A stretch of 10,201 bases of DNA from UMGS1387 sp045539625 (GTDB lineage: Bacteria; Bacillota; Clostridia; Oscillospirales; CAG-382). Location: assembly GCA_045539625.1 (NCBI GenBank), contig JAZQFS010000095.1, forward strand, positions 1-10,201, written 5' to 3'. The notes beneath the pieces were generated by a model. The model was not told the origin of the DNA, ran no database searches, and worked only from the letters and a program-made list of their open reading frames with translations. Shown piece by piece: positions 7,701 through 10,201 of the stretch; the first letter of the stretch is position 1; every line of letters starts with the position of its first letter. Made by a program: the position numbers and the translations under genes.

Positions 7701-9852
7701 TAAAATGAAGATAATGAACCCGGCGGCCACAATGTGTTCGTTTTACTTCAAAAACGAAGGTGATTTGCAGTGGACGGCACAAAGGGGAGATGATTTTCAA
7801 ATTATCGCCGACGGTAATTATCACGATTATTACGTTAATCTGAAAACATTAACGACCTGGACAGGTGAAATTGCAGAGCTTCGGTTTGATCCGCTCAACG
7901 TTGCAGGTGAATATGCCATTAAAAAAATTGAATTTCTTCAGCTTGACAGAACAGATTGCTTCAGATTCAACGTTGATACAGATGAATTTGTTTTCAATGA
8001 ACACGAGTATTTGTTGAGTGACGACGGAGTATACGTTTATGCCAATCCCACAAGCGGCTTTTATTCGGCAAATCTTCTGTACTATGAGTGGAACAGATGG
8101 GACGAAAAGCTATTTATAAGGTCAGCAGGCGGCACCGAATTTGAATTTACTGTTGGCAGCAACAAGGCGCTTGTTAACGGAGAGTGGAAGGAATTTGATA
8201 TTGCCGTAAGTATGTACGACGGTCTGCCGCTTTTGCCGATAACCTTCATTTATGAAAACAGCGGACACAGTTATAAGAGGGACGGTAAAAAAATTGAAAT
8301 AAGCCTCAGATCCGATGATTCTTCCCTGATTATTTCATCAAGAGTGCCCAACGAGTATGAATTCAATCTTGCCGGAGATAATGAGGGCTGGAGTATATCA
8401 GGTGCTTTGGGCGGAGTTTCTGATGGCTGCTTAACTGTAGTTTCTACACATAACGGAATAAGATATGATCCTCAGCTCACAAAAATCAAGCAGCTGATAG
8501 ATTCTAAAATCTACACTACGGCAACTGTAAGAGTAAAGCCTGAGTTTTACACACAAAGCAGTACTGACACAAGCTTTTCGTTCTTTTTCACCACAAGCGA
8601 TGATTCGACTTGGAACGAAAGCAAGCGTGTTTCACAGTACTCGGTAAATTACAAACCCGATGAAGAAGGCTTTTACACTCTTAACTTTGATTTTACTGAA
8701 AACCCACATTGGAAATCCAATGTTTTGCAGATACGCTTTGATCCGCCAAACAGAGAAGGAAAATACATAATAGATTATATCCGATTAAATGCTGATGAGG
8801 AGTACCTTGAACAGCTTGAAAAAGACAAGCTTCAGCAGATGCAGCTTGAAGAAAAGCTTTCAATTGCCGACAAGGGCGGTGCTTTCCACATTGAAAACGG
8901 CGACGGCGAAGGTGAGTATAATGTGTCAAAGTACTCAAGAAACGGAAACATCGATGTATCAATTGTAAATGACGAGCTTATCGACGGTAACAAGGCACTG
9001 CTTGTAAAAAATAAAAATACGGACAAAATGACATGGAGCTATATCGATATTCCTACCCGCTATAAGCCCGGCGTTACCTATACTGTTGAATTTGACATTC
9101 GTCTTGTGAGCGACTGCCACGGAAACACCGATGTGTCTTCCGACTTTTCGCCGAACTTCAGATATGCCGATGTCATTGGCGGTGCTACAAAATCTATGGC
9201 TGACCACGCTGTGGCTTCTAAACCTGTCTACACAATTTCGTCCTCTGATGGTTGGGTGCACTGCTATGTAACACATACCGTGTCGGCTTTGTCGCCAAGC
9301 AGAACGAATGACTTTTTCTCGCTATACGTAAGTCCATCCGAAAAGGACGGAGTCATTTACAACTACAGCTATATGCTTGACAATATTAAGGCGTATGTTA
9401 CGGATAACTACTATTCCTTCAGAAAGAACGGAGACAGTGAGGGTTGGCAGTATTACGGCTCTACGGGAAGTGTGTCGGGAGGATTTTCGGTATTCACTTC
9501 AAAGCTTACGGGTACATATTATGATCCGCATATGTATAAGTCAGGTCTTGAAATAGATGCCGACAAATACAAAGTCGTGCGTGTACGCTTTAAGCCCGAG
9601 TTTTATGACAGTCAGACAGAGACTGATTTCGGAATATATTTTGCAACAGATACCGAAACAAAGCTTAGCGAATCAAAAACCGTGCGCGTTGACTGTGCTT
9701 CGCTGAAACCCGACAGTGAAGGCTTTTACGTAATGGACTTTGATATGTCGAAAAACGGGCTTTGGGACGGAACTGTCAACATTTTAAGATTCGATCCGCC
9801 TAACCGCAGCGGCAAATTTACGGTAGATTACATCTATGTTGATGTTGAATAA
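4723..9852 (+). CDS. SLH-anchored multidomain surface protein with WbsX/GH99-like glycosidase domain, 1709 residues
   Basis: Complete paralogue of gene 1. Residues 1 to ~22 (MKRILTFVVLSVCLSALCGA) are a Sec-type signal peptide; no good lipobox is seen. SLH region ~50-185: one half repeat (ITIGDALAVICRGYAV), one weak repeat ending IFRYELAQLIAGLF and one fuller repeat (LPDVDCDEAYSS...YNAGLFTG...VTYGEFF). LamG-like modules ~237-387 and ~393-547; WbsX/GH99-like barrel ~547-913; RFDP module ~931-1075; copper-amine-oxidase-N-like stalk ~1090-1197 (FEFTVGSNKALVNGEW, GLPLLPITFIYE); second RFDP module ~1207-1359; charged helical linker ~1360-1386; CBM4/9-like module ~1387-1562; third RFDP module ~1563-1709, absent from gene 1. 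Putative catalytic pair: E851 and E854 in TWNEFGEG. A 26-residue stretch (792-817) is identical in both proteins (686-711 in gene 1), suggesting a conserved active-site face. Inferred role: surface-displayed glycan hydrolase; the substrate cannot be read from sequence. It has its own promoter and leader. SLH motifs are degenerate, so wall attachment may be altered. Confidence 0.94.
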   Translation: MKRILTFVVLSVCLSALCGALTQNTVYSSDTYENPSMLASEGQSVLPSAEDKITIGDALAVICRGYAVAKGVESAENESFDVLCEYVKLHGDFDGFSFGDKDRYIFRYELAQLIAGLFDEQYFEKINSISSLPDVDCDEAYSSDVLMLYNAGLFTGIDGYGTFCANDLVTYGEFFSVMERLAVEEKRKKLSLDDYGDREMAAYLIDDKNMLRTVRNVSYIASGWKYENPSVTIGKKTDYSTNVLTDISSFDKVTIRKEVVTTDNGSLGFECLYNTSGNGSRVYFEDLDGDLLFEVSHENGKFFVTGKNKNSTGYAFASGNVRLCAQIDLDRRLVRIVINNTDCGLYSLGSASDLSRVCISTTDEDVLNISVSSVFLYRNYRVADTFRTYIADEVPYDWDAAGDVSVVVQNSDMDKYNMRIVGEGGAEKSFYSLTDRLVFSAYVRVTENQKVRAVLSGGSDSFTINAENGVFTTDKGALRAYTDGVWQQIRIEADTNKGKATVKINGKDCGEFDFDMSFVDTVTFLTEGEGVFEFDDVYVYNVYDYVDYCPEPVPVNDDEWYSCMSICSLWREGTHYGWDCISPYEDLTPVTGYYDEGIPESMDWEIKFMAEHGYDYQRFCWYYGGHNENIKKPRLCDAAIHEGYFNARYSHMLDFSLMWENAGSKGTKDEFYNNIWPYWVDWYFTDDRYFCIDNKPVLTIYSYNSFIEIMGGNDGAKECIDFMESELKKLGFDGMILYASNAGANADTNEMLSLIGFDSKAAYHFDEPAYNIDYQKLRMEAETEAGGIHFTPSCGIGFNDIGWTETRTPLASAEDFEEILRWSRDVYLKSYEEQGITDWRAKSVMTNTWNEFGEGHYVFPTSLNGFGYMDAHRHVFSSVADTDDSQHYDVYPTINQKKRLGFLYTTRNIPLRKLQYDDGLEDDSKIYVPVKEWDFEKPSDCYMWGALAKTTDPVYDENEKALVGATTTNDGHIKMMEFKENRFDADECDYLHVKMKIMNPAATMCSFYFKNEGDLQWTAQRGDDFQIIADGNYHDYYVNLKTLTTWTGEIAELRFDPLNVAGEYAIKKIEFLQLDRTDCFRFNVDTDEFVFNEHEYLLSDDGVYVYANPTSGFYSANLLYYEWNRWDEKLFIRSAGGTEFEFTVGSNKALVNGEWKEFDIAVSMYDGLPLLPITFIYENSGHSYKRDGKKIEISLRSDDSSLIISSRVPNEYEFNLAGDNEGWSISGALGGVSDGCLTVVSTHNGIRYDPQLTKIKQLIDSKIYTTATVRVKPEFYTQSSTDTSFSFFFTTSDDSTWNESKRVSQYSVNYKPDEEGFYTLNFDFTENPHWKSNVLQIRFDPPNREGKYIIDYIRLNADEEYLEQLEKDKLQQMQLEEKLSIADKGGAFHIENGDGEGEYNVSKYSRNGNIDVSIVNDELIDGNKALLVKNKNTDKMTWSYIDIPTRYKPGVTYTVEFDIRLVSDCHGNTDVSSDFSPNFRYADVIGGATKSMADHAVASKPVYTISSSDGWVHCYVTHTVSALSPSRTNDFFSLYVSPSEKDGVIYNYSYMLDNIKAYVTDNYYSFRKNGDSEGWQYYGSTGSVSGGFSVFTSKLTGTYYDPHMYKSGLEIDADKYKVVRVRFKPEFYDSQTETDFGIYFATDTETKLSESKTVRVDCASLKPDSEGFYVMDFDMSKNGLWDGTVNILRFDPPNRSGKFTVDYIYVDVE
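7513..7947 (+). repeat. RFDP beta-sandwich module, gene 2 copy 1
   Basis: It opens WDFEKPSDCYMWG and closes LRFDPLN...YAIKKIEFL. It is collinear with gene 1 copy 1 and sits between the barrel and the stalk domain. Confidence 0.65.
8341..8799 (+). repeat. RFDP beta-sandwich module, gene 2 copy 2
   Basis: It opens EFNLAGDNEGWSISGA, has an early RYDPQL and closes IRFDPPNREGKYIIDYIRL. It is collinear with gene 1 copy 2 and is followed by a charged helical linker. Confidence 0.7.
9409..9849 (+). repeat. RFDP beta-sandwich module, gene 2 extra C-terminal copy 3
   Basis: It opens YYSFRKNGDSEGWQYYG, has an early YYDPHM and closes LRFDPPNRSGKFTVDYIYV at the protein end. Gene 1 stops just before the equivalent point (YMLDNFVVTVVEN), so this copy is either a gain in gene 2 or a loss in gene 1. 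It most resembles copy 2, consistent with internal duplication. Confidence 0.75.
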
Positions 9853-9858
9853 TTCTAC

Positions 9859-9881
9859 TCATAGCATAGTATGACTTTTTT
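9859..9881 (+). terminator. Weak terminator-like hairpin after gene 2
   Basis: TCATA (9859-9863) pairs with TATGA (9870-9874) around a 6-base loop, followed after one C by six T (9876-9881). The 5-bp stem has only one G-C pair, so efficiency would be poor and some read-through into gene 3 is plausible. Confidence 0.35.
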
Positions 9882-9909
9882 GATTGACAAACCCGAAGTT
9901 TTATGCTAT
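9861..9909. repeat. 8-bp inverted repeat bracketing the gene 3 promoter
   Basis: ATAGCATA at 9861-9868 has an exact inverted partner TATGCTAT at 9902-9909. The right arm overlaps the -10 box, and the left arm lies just upstream of the -35 box. It could be a paired operator or a competing RNA/DNA structure; AT-rich chance is possible. Confidence 0.45.
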
Positions 9910-9912
9910 AAG
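9884..9912 (+). promoter_or_regulatory. Sigma-A-type promoter of gene 3
   Basis: A perfect -35 box TTGACA (9884-9889), a 17-base spacer and a -10 box TATAAG (9907-9912) preceded by TGC, an extended -10. Transcription would start near 9919, giving a leader of about 25 bases, far shorter than that of gene 2. Confidence 0.8.
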
Positions 9913-9929
9913 TTAGTTATATAATGATT

Positions 9930-9936
9930 AAAGGAG
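9930..9936 (+). promoter_or_regulatory. Ribosome binding site of gene 3
   Basis: AAAGGAG lies 7 bases before the ATG at 9944. It favours that start over the in-frame ATG four codons later (9956). Confidence 0.9.
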
Positions 9937-9943
9937 AAGGTTT

Positions 9944-10201
9944 ATGAAAAAATATATGTTATTGAAGCTTGGTGCAGCTGTTCTTGCAGCTTTGTCTTTG
10001 ACAGTGGCAATTGGTGCAAAAGGCTTCACAAAAACCAACGAGTATACCGAGGGCAAGTTTACGGACGTGCCTGCCAATCAGTGGTATGCCTCCGAAGTAA
10101 AGTCAGCATACGAGCTTGGCTTTATGAACGGTCAGAGTGACACACTTTTCGCACCTAATGGTAATGTTACCGTAGCAGAAGGTATCACAATGGCAAGCCG
10201 T
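9944..10201 (+). CDS. SLH-domain exported protein (3' partial)
   Basis: The first 86 codons are open to the window end. Residues 1 to ~25 (MKKYMLLKLGAAVLAALSLT and the next few) form a Sec signal peptide: basic start, hydrophobic core and a small-residue AIGA cleavage region. Residues ~38-86 are a well-formed first SLH repeat: FTDVP, W-Y at the usual place, VKSAYELGFMNG, FAPNGNVTVAEGITMAS. SLH repeats bind secondary cell-wall polymers and hold proteins at the surface. The SLH tail VTVAEGITMASR aligns with ITIGDALAVICR near the gene 2 N-terminus, so this may be a third member of the family, but the rest of the protein is outside the window. It has its own strong promoter. Confidence 0.9.
   Translation, partial: MKKYMLLKLGAAVLAALSLTVAIGAKGFTKTNEYTEGKFTDVPANQWYASEVKSAYELGFMNGQSDTLFAPNGNVTVAEGITMASR

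Noticed and set aside
9920..9925. Perfect TATAAT just before gene 3
   Set aside because: A start site from it would fall in the ribosome binding site, and there is no -35 box at the right distance. TTGACA/TATAAG upstream is the better promoter.

Overview
The window holds three genes in a row on the + strand, all apparently encoding exported proteins with S-layer homology (SLH) modules. Gene 1 (cut at its 5' end) and gene 2 (complete, 1709 residues) are very large paralogues with nearly the same domain order. Gene 3 is only the first 86 codons of a further SLH protein. The SLH anchors, AAAGGAG-type ribosome binding sites, sigma-A-like promoters, moderate-to-low G+C (by eye) and copper-amine-oxidase-N-type 'stalk' domain point to an anaerobic Firmicute of the Clostridia, plausibly a gut or rumen glycan degrader. 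Species cannot be named from this sequence.

Layout: 2-4366, gene 1; 4367-4722, an intergenic region with a strong intrinsic terminator, a consensus-like promoter and a leader of about 120 nt carrying several small hairpins; 4723-9852, gene 2; 9853-9943, a short intergenic region with a weak terminator-like hairpin and a good extended -10 promoter inside an inverted repeat; 9944-10201, the start of gene 3. Each gene after the first has its own promoter, so this looks like a tandem array of separately transcribed paralogues rather than one operon.

Shared architecture of genes 1 and 2: SLH anchor; two LamG-like beta-sandwich modules; a TIM-barrel-type domain resembling the WbsX / GH99-like superfamily (the NEFGEG motif matches the NEWHEG catalytic motif of GH99 endo-alpha-mannosidases); a beta-sandwich module with an 'RFDP' signature; a copper-amine-oxidase-N-like stalk domain; a second RFDP module; a short charged helical linker; and a CBM4/9-like module. 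Gene 2 adds a third RFDP module at its C-terminus. The likely joint role is to display glycan-binding and glycan-cleaving enzymes on the cell wall. The substrate is unknown, and alpha-mannan-like or complex glycans are only a guess from GH99 similarity.
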